This document shows, one piece after another, positions 1-7,817 of a stretch of 10,862 bases of DNA (the first letter of the stretch is position 1; each line of letters starts with the position of its first letter). A program made the translations under genes and the position numbers. The notes under the pieces are model-generated. The model was not told where the DNA came from. It did no database searches and worked only from the letters and a program-made list of their open reading frames with translations. The DNA comes from a bacterium ADurb.Bin374 (GTDB taxonomy: Bacteria > Riflebacteria > Ozemobacteria > Ozemobacterales > Ozemobacteraceae): contig MWAR01000613.1 in NCBI GenBank assembly GCA_002068715.1, forward strand, positions 1-10,862. Direction: 5' to 3'.

Positions 1-412
1 CGCCCGCCAGAAAATAATCGGCCTCGGGGGCGAGGGACAGGTAACTGCGGGCGTCGGGGTCCTGCCAGGCGCCCGTCACCGCGATTCGGCAGCCGGGCAG
101 TCGCTGCTTCAGTTCGCGCAGGATCCCGCGGTCGTTCTCGAACGAAGGTGTCGAGGTTTCGGCGACGATGAGCTCCGGGCGTGCCGCCTCGGCCCTGCGG
201 AAGAACTCGGGCGTCGACAGCCGCTCGCCGCACGCGTCGATGACCGACGGTTCGTGGCCGGCCTCGATCAGCACCGCGGCCGCGTATCCCATGAAGAACG
301 GGAACGGCATGTAACGCGTCCCGTTCCGCTCGAAATGTGGCCAGCGCGAACCCGCCCTGACGTAGTAGTGACCGGGTTTTTCCCACGGGGGATTGGCAAG
401 CAGAACTCGCAT
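1..412 (-). CDS. B12-binding-type radical SAM protein, N-terminal part (cut by window edge)
   Basis: Reading leftwards from an ATG at 410-412, 137 codons stay open to the window edge, so only the N-terminus is visible. The protein opens with MRVLLANPPWEKPG, the usual start of cobalamin-binding radical SAM proteins (an LLxNPP strand and loop). A Rossmann-like pattern follows: FFMGYAAAVLIEAGHEPSVIDAC at about 40-62, split here by VLIEAGH, and LIVAETSTPSFENDRG at about 79-94, as in the vitamin-B12-binding fold of this family. The radical SAM core with its CxxxCxxC cluster would lie beyond the edge and cannot be confirmed. A good RBS (GGAAGGAG) sits just upstream of the ATG. The gene starts 16 bases after the epimerase gene and is probably the third gene of that operon. 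Family members act as methylases, cyclases or other modifying enzymes; the substrate here is unknown, although the context suggests a sugar or lipid of the cell surface. Confidence 0.72.
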   Translation of the reverse strand, partial: MRVLLANPPWEKPGHYYVRAGSRWPHFERNGTRYMPFPFFMGYAAAVLIEAGHEPSVIDACGERLSTPEFFRRAEAARPELIVAETSTPSFENDRGILRELKQRLPGCRIAVTGAWQDPDARSYLSLAPEADYFLAG

Positions 413-428
413 GGCAGACTCCTTCCGA

Positions 429-1490
429 TCAGCGGCGCTCGACGAGCCCCCTGTAGATGTCCTTCAGCAGTTCGTCGATGTCATACTGGTATTTCCAGCC
501 GGGGTAGTGCTCCTGGAACCGGCGGACGTCGCTCACATACCAGATGTGGTCGCCGATGCGGTTGCTCTCGACGTATTCGGTGAACATTGTATTTCCAGTG
601 ATATTTTCACATTTCTTGATGGCTTCGATCATCGAACAGTGGCTATGCCGCGAGCCGCCCATGTTGTAGACCTCACCCATACGGGGCTTCTGCGTGAACT
701 GCCAGAACGCCTCCACGAGATCGTGGCTGTGAATGTTGTCTCGGACCTGCTTGCCCTTGTACCCGAACACCTTGTAAGGCGTCTTCGTGATGGCGCACTT
801 CATCAGATACGCCAGGAAGCCGTGCAGCTGGGTTCCCGAATGGCCGGGGCCGGTCAGGCACCCGCCGCGGAAGCAGACGGTCTTCATCTGGAAATAGCGG
901 CCGTATTCCTGCACCAGCACGTCCGCCGCGACCTTCGAGGCGCCGAAGAGGCTGTGCAGGCTCTGGTCGATCGACATCGACTCGTCGATGCCATGCTTGA
1001 AAAACGGGTGGGCGGTGTCGACTTCCCACCGCGTCTCCTTCTCGACGAGCGGAAGCCGGTTCGGCGTGTCGCCGTATACCTTGTTCGTCGAGGTGAAGAT
1101 GAACGGCGCCGCCGGGGCGGTCTGGCGGGTCAGCTCGAGCAGGTTCAGCGTGCCGGTCGCGTTCACGCCGAAATCCACGTGGGGCGCCTTCGCCGCCCAG
1201 TCGTGGGACGGCTGCGACGCGCAGTGGATGATGAGGGCGAGGTCGGACCCGGCCTCGCGGAACACGTTGCCGAGCGCCGCGGCGTCGCGGATGTCGATCT
1301 CGAAATGGCGGTAGTTCTTCAGCGATTTCTCGAGATCGAGGCGCATCCAGCGCGTCGATGCCTCGTCGCCGAAAAACTCCTTGCGCATGTCGTTGTCGAT
1401 GCCGAATACGGTATAACCTTTGCTATGGAAAAAACGGCTGGCCTCCGCTCCGATCAAACCTGCCGAACCCGTGATAATAGCTATCTTCAT
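429..1490 (-). CDS. NAD-dependent epimerase/dehydratase, CDP-paratose 2-epimerase-like, catalytic Tyr replaced by Phe
   Basis: A 353-residue extended SDR, normal length for nucleotide-sugar epimerases. The N-terminal Rossmann motif GSAGLIG is at 8-14, with D32 at the end of strand 2 for NAD ribose binding and DIRD at 66-69. STNKVYGD (134-141) and [17 protein letters not shown] (247-263) resemble the RfbE/tyvelose epimerase branch. The catalytic YxxxK motif reads FGASK (182-186): Lys186 is kept but the Tyr is Phe (TTC codon). I recall the same change in homologues of this subgroup, so it may be a subfamily trait rather than damage. The reading frame is intact and the RBS is good (GGGAGGAACC before the ATG). 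The gene lies 28 bases after the paralogous epimerase gene and 16 bases before the radical SAM gene. The likely role is modification of a nucleotide sugar for a surface glycan; true CDP-paratose activity is not shown, and no CDP-glucose dehydratase gene is present in the window. Confidence 0.85.
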   Translation of the reverse strand: MKIAIITGSAGLIGAEASRFFHSKGYTVFGIDNDMRKEFFGDEASTRWMRLDLEKSLKNYRHFEIDIRDAAALGNVFREAGSDLALIIHCASQPSHDWAAKAPHVDFGVNATGTLNLLELTRQTAPAAPFIFTSTNKVYGDTPNRLPLVEKETRWEVDTAHPFFKHGIDESMSIDQSLHSLFGASKVAADVLVQEYGRYFQMKTVCFRGGCLTGPGHSGTQLHGFLAYLMKCAITKTPYKVFGYKGKQVRDNIHSHDLVEAFWQFTQKPRMGEVYNMGGSRHSHCSMIEAIKKCENITGNTMFTEYVESNRIGDHIWYVSDVRRFQEHYPGWKYQYDIDELLKDIYRGLVERR

Positions 1491-1518
1491 GGTTCCTCCC
1501 CGTGGCAGCCCACGGAAA

Positions 1519-2565
1519 TCAAAGAATATCCTTCAGTTCGTCGTGGTGGCGGCCGATCCAGTCGGCGATCCCGGCCACGATGGCCTTCATGTCGCGTTTC
1601 GGCTTCCAGCCGAACGTGCGGCTGACGAGAGATGCATCGGTCACGTAGAAGGGGACGTCGCCTGGGCGTGTCTCGGACACGGATTCCATCGGAACCCGGT
1701 TTCCGGTCACCTCTTCGCAGAGCGCGGTCAGCTCGGCGAGCGAGAACGAGACGGCGTGACCCCCGCCCACGTTGAAACAGGTGCCGTTCGCCTTGTCGAT
1801 GTTTGAAAGCTGGATCCCGAGAAGATCCGCAAGATCGTCCACGTGAATCGCGTCGCGGACCTGCAGACCCTGGCCGCCGAAGCCGATCGTCTTCAGCGGC
1901 CGTTTGAACACGTGATGGGCGACCCACAGGGCCACGACGCCCTGGTCGACCTTGCCCATCTGCCATGGACCCGTGATGATTCCGCAGCGGTTGATGACGG
2001 CTTTCAAATTATATGTTTCGATATATTCCTGGATGAGCAGTTCGCTGGCCAGTTTGCTGGCCCCGTAGAGCGTCCGGGGGCCGTCCAGGGGAAACTCCTC
2101 GGTGATGCCTTCCGGCGTGAGGCCGCGGGGCAGGGGACTGCCCAGGGTAAATCTGCCGGCGGTCTGCTGAAGCGGGATGTTCAGAAGATGTCTTACGGGG
2201 TAGACGCGGCTGGTCGAGAGGAAGACGAGCCGTGCGTTCCTGCGGCGGGCGAGTTCGAGAATGTGAAAGGTCCCGAACAGGTTCGACGGGTCGCCGCCGA
2301 TACCGGCCAGAACCGACGGCTCGGCCGAACAATCGATGATCAGATCGAGATCGCCGAAACACGTGAAATCCTCTGAAATGCGGATGTCACCATGCACGAA
2401 GGCAACCCCTGCCTCGCGCAGGCGTTTGAGGGTCAGTTCGCTTCCGCGGCGATGCAGGTTGTCGAATGCCTGAACATTCCCTGCCGGAACGCTCTTTTTG
2501 AGAGCGATGGCGAGATTCGAACCGACGAACCCGGCCCCGCCAACCACAAGCGCATTTCGAAACAT
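1519..2565 (-). CDS. NAD-dependent epimerase/dehydratase, CDP-paratose 2-epimerase-like, catalytic motif intact
   Basis: A 348-residue extended SDR and the first gene of the leftward operon. It shows the NAD-binding GGAGFVG (9-15), an acidic residue in FDNLHRRG (D35), HGDIR (58-62), STSRVY (117-122), the catalytic YGASK (167-171), and [15 protein letters not shown] (235-249) followed by FNVGGG (264-269). The last two blocks are typical of the CDP-paratose/CDP-tyvelose epimerase branch (RfbE type), where they bind the nucleotide-sugar. Unlike its downstream neighbour it keeps both Tyr167 and Lys171. The start ATG is at 2563-2565; the Shine-Dalgarno is only moderate (AAAGAGAG about 9 bases upstream). 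The two SDRs share a family but differ enough to look like old paralogues with separate substrates or a complex. Expected role: epimerisation or related redox chemistry on a nucleotide-activated sugar in the cytoplasm, feeding surface polysaccharide synthesis. Exact substrate unknown. Confidence 0.85.
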   Translation of the reverse strand: MFRNALVVGGAGFVGSNLAIALKKSVPAGNVQAFDNLHRRGSELTLKRLREAGVAFVHGDIRISEDFTCFGDLDLIIDCSAEPSVLAGIGGDPSNLFGTFHILELARRRNARLVFLSTSRVYPVRHLLNIPLQQTAGRFTLGSPLPRGLTPEGITEEFPLDGPRTLYGASKLASELLIQEYIETYNLKAVINRCGIITGPWQMGKVDQGVVALWVAHHVFKRPLKTIGFGGQGLQVRDAIHVDDLADLLGIQLSNIDKANGTCFNVGGGHAVSFSLAELTALCEEVTGNRVPMESVSETRPGDVPFYVTDASLVSRTFGWKPKRDMKAIVAGIADWIGRHHDELKDIL

Positions 2566-2688
2566 CAGCCGATACTCTCTTTATTGAGTCTGCAGGACGT
2601 CTAACGAGGGCGAGCGTACCACGTCGATGCCGGAGAATCAAGTGCTGGACGTGGCGGAAAACCCGTTTGCCATGGTATTTTACCCCCC
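2566..2688. promoter_or_regulatory. Divergent intergenic region between two glycan operons
   Basis: This 123-base gap separates divergently read operons, so both promoters should lie here. For the leftward operon, a weak sigma70-like pair is visible on the minus strand: TTGATT (2636-2641) and TACGCT (2613-2618) with a 17-base spacer; only four and three of six bases fit consensus. For the rightward operon, TATTTT at 2676-2681 could be a -10 box, but there is no good -35 and it sits only 7 bases before the ATG at 2689. No operator or riboswitch is recognisable. The promoter assignments are tentative. Confidence 0.35.
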
Positions 2689-5448
2689 ATGGACACTCCG
2701 GCGGCAGGGCAGAAAATCAGAGGCGAAGAGGATTTTCGGAATCTTCAGGGCGTGTGGAACATGGCTCTCATGGCCGTAGCTGCCTGCTGGATGTATCTGT
2801 ACGAAATTCCCTGGCGAGGCGATCTTCTCGGACTTCCCGCACTCGACCTGGCCTGGATGGCTGCATGCGTCGGAATCGCCTCGTGGCGAGGCCGGCCATT
2901 CGCCGAAAACCTGCTGTGGATCATTCTGTCGCGCCGCCTCCACCTTGCCGCGATGGGGGAGTTCGAGGCGTTCCAGATCCTGGTGTCGATCAGTTGGGCG
3001 GCTTGGGGAGCCTGTCTTGCGCTGGCCGAAACCGATGAACAGCGGATGCTGCTGGCCGGATACCACCTCGGGCTGACGTTCGATGCCGGCATGTGCCGCC
3101 CCATCGGCCTCGGGATGAGTTTCGGTCTCGATGCCGCGGCTCTCGACCTCCTCCTCGTCACGGCTGGGATGGCCCGCATCGCGAAGGGCCGGCTGCCGAC
3201 GATACGGTGGGTGCCCGCCGCCCTGCTGGCGGGGGCGTTGGGTTTTCTTGCGATCCTGCATGCGGGTGGTCCGGGAAACAGCACGGTTGTGACGCTTCTC
3301 ACTCTCGTGAGTCTGGCGTTTTTCTTTCTCGCACCCGGTACAGCCGCGGCCGCAGGCGACCGGTTGATGCAGGTGCTCGTCCTTGCCGGGCTTCCCATCG
3401 TCCTGGCTGCGTTCGGCATGATGCTCGGCGAGGCCGATCTGTGGACGGCTTTTCAGAAACGGGTTTTTGCCGGTGGCTTGCACCCGAATCTTCTGGCGGC
3501 ATACTCCCTCGCCATGCTGACATTCATCATCCGGCCCGCCGGATGGGACCTGGTCCCTGCTCCGGCCCGCCGGGTGGCGCGCGCCGTCTGCTTTATCGCG
3601 TATGTCGGTATTCTGCTGGCCAGCGGCGGCCGGGCATCGATCCTGGTGTTCCTTCTGACGGTTATCCTCGTGTTCCGCCGCCGGTTTGCCGACATGTGCG
3701 CCGGCTGGATGACCGTTCCCGCCCTGGCTGTGGGCCTGTTGTGCTTGTACAAGCTCCTCGACACTTCGCTGTGGTTCGAGATCTTCCATAATGAGCGGTT
3801 TCTCATCTGGCGGGCAGCCATCGACCAGATCCGCGCGCATCCCTGGCTGGGCCATGGAATGATGGCGTTCGGGCAGCTGCCGCTTTCCCTGCCGGACGAG
3901 TTGCGGATGATTCCCGCCGACTGGATTTATCCCCACACCCACAACCTGTTTCTCGAAATCGCGCTATCCGGCGGGATTCCGGTGCTTGCGCTGTTTCTGA
4001 CCGCAGGGTTCCTGTGGGGAACTTCGCCTGCCGTGTCTTCCGGCGCCTTCATTCTGGGAATGGCGTTCCTGGCGCTGGGACTGTTCGACTTCGTCTGGTT
4101 CACCCCCTCCCTCATGGCGCTCGGAATGAGCGCCTACTGCGAGACGGCACGGGGCTCCGGCGCATCGGGCGAACCACTTCCCGAAAAGGCGAGGACGCCG
4201 TGGGCCATCATGATATTTATATTTATTATAATATATATTGCATTCGCCGTGCATCGTGCTCCATTTCTGTTCCGACAATCGGTCGAACTGCTCGGCAGCC
4301 GGAATCCTGCCTGGTCTGAATCTCTCGACAGGGCGTCGGCGGTCAGGCCGGCAGACCTGTCGATACGCCTTCAGCGCCTTCTCATTCGCTGGAGCACGGG
4401 AACGGCGCCGTGCGAGGCCGATCTGGCCGAGATCGACGACATCGCGGCCGGGTGGCCGGGGTATTACCTTCCCAGGTTCCTGCGCGGCCGCCTGCGGACA
4501 ATGGCCGGTCACCCCGACCAGGCGCTCGAAGACCTCGCCGCCTCCGTCTCCCTCGAACCCCGCGATCTGCTCGGAATCCGCTGGGCCCATCTGGCCCTTG
4601 CGCGTGCCGCCGCGGGAATGGATCCGTCTGATGCTGCATGGGAGGCCGTTCTGCGGGGAGGGTGGGGACCTTCACTCATACTCGACCACCCTTCCGCCGG
4701 CGCGAGGCTGAAATCCCTCCTTGGTTCCCGTTGGGCAGCTTCGACACCGAAAAGCGTCTACGAGGCCCAGATGGTTGCCGAGATCGGGATACACCTTATC
4801 CGGCATGGAGTCACGCTTCCTGCGAAAGAATTGGATTCCGCCCTGACTCGAAGCTTTCCCGAGCATGTCCGCGATGCCTGGAATCTCCTCGATCTGCTTC
4901 GTGTCCCTCCTCCGGAGCCCATGACTGACCCGTCATGGGGGATGGGTTGCCTTTCGTTCATGCTCGAACTGGCGGCGAAAACGAAACGAAAAGAAATATT
5001 TGAAGATATATACAATAAGATACAGACGAAGATCGTCCGCCGGAGCAAGGACAATGAAAACCTCCGAAGCGATTTCCTTTCGGCCGGTTTTCTGCCGCCG
5101 GACGCGGCGCTCGAACGGTTGCAGAGGCTGAGAGAGAACGACCCAGGGAACCCCTGGATCATCGAACGGTGCGGCGATCTCCTTGCCGCATCGGGCCGGC
5201 CGGATGAAGCCCGGGAAGAATGGCGCACATCCCTGAAGCTGGCTCCATCCGTTCGACTCGAGCCGGTGTTTTCCGGCGGTCCCCGGCCATGGGCCCTTGG
5301 CTCGACGGGCGACCAGTGGACGCTTGCCTTTGAAACGGCCCTGCGGCGGTATGATCCCGATGCTGGCGGGTATCACCGTCAGGAGTGGGATGCTTTCATA
5401 GCGCGTCTTCGAGGCAAGACGGCAGATGGTGGGGGAGGCCGGCCATGA
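2689..5448 (+). CDS. O-antigen ligase/polymerase family membrane protein with C-terminal TPR region
   Basis: A 919-residue protein. Residues about 25-525 are a polytopic membrane domain with roughly a dozen hydrophobic segments. The Wzy_C/WaaL signature is clear: GGLHPNLLAAYSLAML (262-277), ASGGRASILVFLL (311-323), a periplasmic-loop stretch with HPWLGHGMMAFG (384-395), and YPHTHNLFLEIALSGGIP (414-431) with the His residues typical of O-antigen ligases and Wzy polymerases. After the last membrane segment (about 504-522) comes a soluble region of nearly 400 residues with TPR-like helices, for example near 590-645 and 805-855. Ligases of about 400-450 residues are usual, so the extension is long; ligase-TPR fusions are known, often in O-linked glycosylation or exopolysaccharide loci. 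Expected role: polymerising or transferring undecaprenyl-linked glycan at the periplasmic face. The start is uncertain: the ATG at 2689 has no Shine-Dalgarno, and the in-frame ATG at 2761, just before the first hydrophobic segment, is an alternative. The stop overlaps the next gene. Confidence 0.85.
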   Translation: MDTPAAGQKIRGEEDFRNLQGVWNMALMAVAACWMYLYEIPWRGDLLGLPALDLAWMAACVGIASWRGRPFAENLLWIILSRRLHLAAMGEFEAFQILVSISWAAWGACLALAETDEQRMLLAGYHLGLTFDAGMCRPIGLGMSFGLDAAALDLLLVTAGMARIAKGRLPTIRWVPAALLAGALGFLAILHAGGPGNSTVVTLLTLVSLAFFFLAPGTAAAAGDRLMQVLVLAGLPIVLAAFGMMLGEADLWTAFQKRVFAGGLHPNLLAAYSLAMLTFIIRPAGWDLVPAPARRVARAVCFIAYVGILLASGGRASILVFLLTVILVFRRRFADMCAGWMTVPALAVGLLCLYKLLDTSLWFEIFHNERFLIWRAAIDQIRAHPWLGHGMMAFGQLPLSLPDELRMIPADWIYPHTHNLFLEIALSGGIPVLALFLTAGFLWGTSPAVSSGAFILGMAFLALGLFDFVWFTPSLMALGMSAYCETARGSGASGEPLPEKARTPWAIMIFIFIIIYIAFAVHRAPFLFRQSVELLGSRNPAWSESLDRASAVRPADLSIRLQRLLIRWSTGTAPCEADLAEIDDIAAGWPGYYLPRFLRGRLRTMAGHPDQALEDLAASVSLEPRDLLGIRWAHLALARAAAGMDPSDAAWEAVLRGGWGPSLILDHPSAGARLKSLLGSRWAASTPKSVYEAQMVAEIGIHLIRHGVTLPAKELDSALTRSFPEHVRDAWNLLDLLRVPPPEPMTDPSWGMGCLSFMLELAAKTKRKEIFEDIYNKIQTKIVRRSKDNENLRSDFLSAGFLPPDAALERLQRLRENDPGNPWIIERCGDLLAASGRPDEAREEWRTSLKLAPSVRLEPVFSGGPRPWALGSTGDQWTLAFETALRRYDPDAGGYHRQEWDAFIARLRGKTADGGGGRP

Positions 5449-7466
5449 ACCCTCGGGTTGTTTCCTGGCTGTTCGGGCTCGTTGCCGTCGCGATCATGGC
5501 GGTTTATGCCCGTGAACACCCGCTGTTCGGGATGGCCATCGCTGACCCGTCCGGCCTGCCGTACATCCTGGGAAAGGGAACTCTCGCGTTCGCCGCATGC
5601 ATCGCGGGAATCCAGACGACGGAATGGATCGGCAAGGGTGTGCTTGCGCTTTTCCGCACCTCATCTGTATGTTCCATCGTGAGATTCTCCGTCGGCCTGG
5701 TCTGGCTGACGCTGGGGAGTATCGCCCTGCTGACGTTCGGTTTCCTGCGGCCTGCAACCGCTCTGCTCCTGCTCCTCCCCCTCATTGCCGCAATCCGTCA
5801 TCCACGCGACGATGGCGGTTCGATCCTTTCGGGCATCCACGGGGCTTCCTGGCTCGTTCTGCTGGCGTTCGGCGTCCTGGCTGGGGTGTATGCCCTCGCT
5901 CCTTCCACCGCCCACGACGACCATGTGTATCATCTCCAGGCGATCCGCGAATTCAGCGAGAACGGAAGCCTCTGGCAGCCATCGCCGCAGCTCAACACCT
6001 ACAGGCCGCTTGCTCACGCCGCGCTCCTTGCCTGGCTGCGGCTCCTTGCCGGGGATGTTGTAACCGGCCTTGGGAATCTGCTTTTCCTGATCGCGACAGG
6101 CCTTCTGATGGCGAAAACATGCGGCCTTCCAGGCACGGTGAGCCTTCTGGCCTGGGTGTCGAATCCCGAACTGGTGTGTCTCGCCGGATCATCCTACGTC
6201 GAGCCCTTCCAGTGTCTGGTGTTCGTGGCAATCCTCGTCCTGCTCGGATCTCCCGGGCCCCGCTTCGGAATGTCGACATTCTGGGTTGTGGGGCTGCTGG
6301 CCGGACTTCTGCCGGCGACGAAGTATCTCGGTCTTGCTCTTCTGCCCGTTGCCGCCATTCTCGCATACGACCTTGTGCGTCGCGGAAAAATCCCCTTGAA
6401 AGCCTGTTCGGCTTTGCTGGCCGGCTGTCTGATTTCTCTCTGCCTCGGCGCCGGGCCTTTCTACTGGCGGAACCAGGTCATGACCGGCAATCCGCTGTAT
6501 CCCCACGCTTCAGGAATGTTCCAGGCGAAGCCCGGGCTTCCCGGACTGCCGTTCGATCGACTTCCCGCCGGCTCGAAGGATCTGATCGACTTCTCGTATG
6601 AGGCGTTCACCGATCGCTTCGGGATGGGCCACGAGATCGAAGACCTTCTGTGTGCGCCGTGGAATGTCATCATTCGGGGCCACTTCCATTCGGAAAAATA
6701 TCCATTGAAATATTTTGATGGGCAATTGAGCCCTCTCGTTCTGGTGCTCGGTCTCCTGCTTCTCTCGTCTGCCTTCGGCGTTCGTATCGGTGAAACCCCG
6801 GCCGTCTCGGGTTCCGGTGCGATTGAAGAGCCGGGAGTGGATTGCCGGGCCATCCTGGCCTGTGCCGCATGGTTGCTGGGAATCTGGCTGTTGGGAAGTC
6901 ATCAGGTCAGGTTCCTTCTGCCCCTCGTTGCGCTTCTGTCCTGGGCCGTTTCCCTGATGATCCCTGTTTTGCCCTTCCGCCGTCTGGTTTTCTGGGTGAT
7001 TCTTGGGATCGTGTCCTGCACCTGGACGGCATCCTACGGACTGAACCGGATCGTCAGGGTCGAACCGTATGTGTCCGGTGCCGTGACGGCCGACCGTTTC
7101 CTCGCTTCGAATTTTCCGTTCTATCGTTGCTTCGACTGGGCGAATCGTCACCTGGCCGGTGACGGAAAAGTTCTCGTTCTGCTCGAGGAACGCACCTTTC
7201 TTCTCCGCCATCCGCATCTTTGGACAGGTCTCCTTCCGCACCACTTCATCAATTTTCTGTACAGGAGCGGCTCGGCTGCCGAAGCCGAACGCCTGCTGAA
7301 GGAACAAGGTATTGCCTGTATCTATCTGCCCCGGCACGCGGCCGCCCTGTATGCGAATATCGACAGTGAAGAGTTCCAAAAGATCCGGGCTGAATTTTTC
7401 CAGGATCGTCTAAAGCCCGTCTATTCCGATCCCCAGTGCACTCTCCTGACCTGGAAATCCATATAA
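5445..7466 (+). CDS. GT-C fold membrane glycosyltransferase (GT39/ArnT-like)
   Basis: A 673-residue polytopic membrane protein. The ATG at 5445-5447 overlaps the upstream stop (ATGA) and has a GGGAGG RBS at 5433-5438. An in-frame start upstream at 5385 would add 20 residues inside the previous gene with no RBS, so it was not used. GT-C hallmarks are present: the first periplasmic loop carries HDDHVYHLQAIREF (157-170) with the acidic pair expected to bind metal or the lipid-phosphate donor; WRNQVMTGNPLYP (341-353) is a signature loop common in this family; and HQVRFLLP (486-493) precedes late membrane helices. The last about 120 residues form a soluble domain with CIYLPRHAAALY near 625-636. 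Such enzymes use polyprenyl-phosphate sugars at the periplasmic face to decorate lipids, glycans or proteins. Coupling to the ligase-like gene suggests both work on the same glycan. Donor and acceptor cannot be read from sequence. Confidence 0.8.
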   Translation: MNPRVVSWLFGLVAVAIMAVYAREHPLFGMAIADPSGLPYILGKGTLAFAACIAGIQTTEWIGKGVLALFRTSSVCSIVRFSVGLVWLTLGSIALLTFGFLRPATALLLLLPLIAAIRHPRDDGGSILSGIHGASWLVLLAFGVLAGVYALAPSTAHDDHVYHLQAIREFSENGSLWQPSPQLNTYRPLAHAALLAWLRLLAGDVVTGLGNLLFLIATGLLMAKTCGLPGTVSLLAWVSNPELVCLAGSSYVEPFQCLVFVAILVLLGSPGPRFGMSTFWVVGLLAGLLPATKYLGLALLPVAAILAYDLVRRGKIPLKACSALLAGCLISLCLGAGPFYWRNQVMTGNPLYPHASGMFQAKPGLPGLPFDRLPAGSKDLIDFSYEAFTDRFGMGHEIEDLLCAPWNVIIRGHFHSEKYPLKYFDGQLSPLVLVLGLLLLSSAFGVRIGETPAVSGSGAIEEPGVDCRAILACAAWLLGIWLLGSHQVRFLLPLVALLSWAVSLMIPVLPFRRLVFWVILGIVSCTWTASYGLNRIVRVEPYVSGAVTADRFLASNFPFYRCFDWANRHLAGDGKVLVLLEERTFLLRHPHLWTGLLPHHFINFLYRSGSAAEAERLLKEQGIACIYLPRHAAALYANIDSEEFQKIRAEFFQDRLKPVYSDPQCTLLTWKSI

Positions 7467-7485
7467 CCCATCTCCCATTCCGCCA

Positions 7486-7506
7486 GGGACGCATCGCGAT
7501 GCACCC
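7486..7506. repeat. Short palindromic repeat, REP-like
   Basis: A perfect 12-base palindrome GCATCGCGATGC (7491-7502) is flanked by GGG (7486-7488) and CCC (7504-7506), giving a near-perfect stem. It starts 20 bases after the stop of the GT-C gene. The core CGCATCGCGATG recurs exactly at 8887-8898, after the next gene, which suggests a dispersed intergenic repeat rather than a chance palindrome. There is no T-run, so it is not a classical terminator. Confidence 0.5.
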
Positions 7507-7559
7507 GCTTCATCCGCAGTGAAGAAAGCTTCGTGGCTTGGTGTCTGGCATGTGGATTT

Positions 7560-7707
7560 CGTTTCAAGAACCGATCCGCAGATGGCACAGATGAAATGAA
7601 ATTCTGAAGATCTTCTTTTCAAGGAGTTTCCGGCGCATACGGAACATCAGGTGGTTCCAGGTGTTCGTTCCTGTCAGTTCTCCATCTGCGGATGCGTTCC
7701 TGAAACC
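7560..7707. repeat. Imperfect 26-base inverted repeat enclosing 96 bases
   Basis: The left arm (7560-7585) ends in ATCCGCAGATGG and the right arm (7682-7707) begins with CCATCTGCGGAT. By hand alignment 22 of 26 positions pair. The enclosed 96 bases have no coding potential. The layout resembles a small non-autonomous element or a degenerate intergenic repeat; no target-site duplication is obvious. CCGCAGAT-type words are, as I recall, common in dispersed repeats of several bacterial phyla. Confidence 0.5.
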
Positions 7708-7778
7708 AAGGTTTTTTCAACGGAGTATCGTTGTGGTGAAACCATCGTAATCTCTCGGTATCTGGTTCGTTGATCGGG

Positions 7779-7784
7779 TATAAT
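7779..7784 (+). promoter_or_regulatory. Consensus -10 box (TATAAT) for the radical SAM/SPASM gene
   Basis: A perfect TATAAT lies 34 bases before the GTG start codon, predicting a leader of roughly 27 bases. No good -35 hexamer is found 16-18 bases upstream, so an activator or a non-standard promoter may be used. The box overlaps codons of a longer in-frame open stretch beginning at TTG 7770, which supports the shorter start at 7818. Confidence 0.5.
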
Positions 7785-7817
7785 GGCCGGACGTGCATTT
7801 TCGGAAAGGAGCGAGTC

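Larger units (their letters stand above)
7467..7817. other. Intergenic region with palindromic and inverted repeats
   Basis: These 351 bases between the GT-C gene and the radical SAM/SPASM gene contain no credible gene. From left to right they hold a near-palindrome (7486-7506), a small hairpin (CTTCA 7508-7512 with TGAAG 7520-7524), a pair of inverted arms (7560-7585 and 7682-7707), a 10-base palindrome GAAGATCTTC (7606-7615), and the promoter and RBS of the next gene. No U-tracted hairpin was found to terminate the upstream operon. Confidence 0.7.

Noticed and set aside
393..1625. 410-codon open frame on the plus strand across the epimerase genes
   Set aside because: It is antisense to an epimerase gene with clear SDR motifs and good RBS; its translation is Arg/Val-rich without a fold signature, typical of antisense frames in GC-rich genes.
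2680..3942. 420-codon open frame on the minus strand under the ligase gene
   Set aside because: It is antisense to the membrane domain of the O-antigen-ligase-like gene; the translation is hydrophilic, rich in Gln, His and Arg, and matches no family.
4213..4239. 27-base uninterrupted A/T run considered as an insertion scar or replication element
   Set aside because: It stays in frame and encodes a plausible Ile/Phe-rich membrane segment at the end of the ligase domain; better treated as one of the A/T-rich islands.
6510..7379. 289-codon minus-strand frame within the GT-C gene
   Set aside because: It is a shadow of the glycosyltransferase gene, with no RBS and low-complexity hydrophilic content.
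7606..7615. GAAGATCTTC palindrome followed by TTTTC as a terminator of the GT-C operon
   Set aside because: The palindrome leaves no loop, the T-run is short, and it lies 140 bases after the stop codon; not convincing as an intrinsic terminator.
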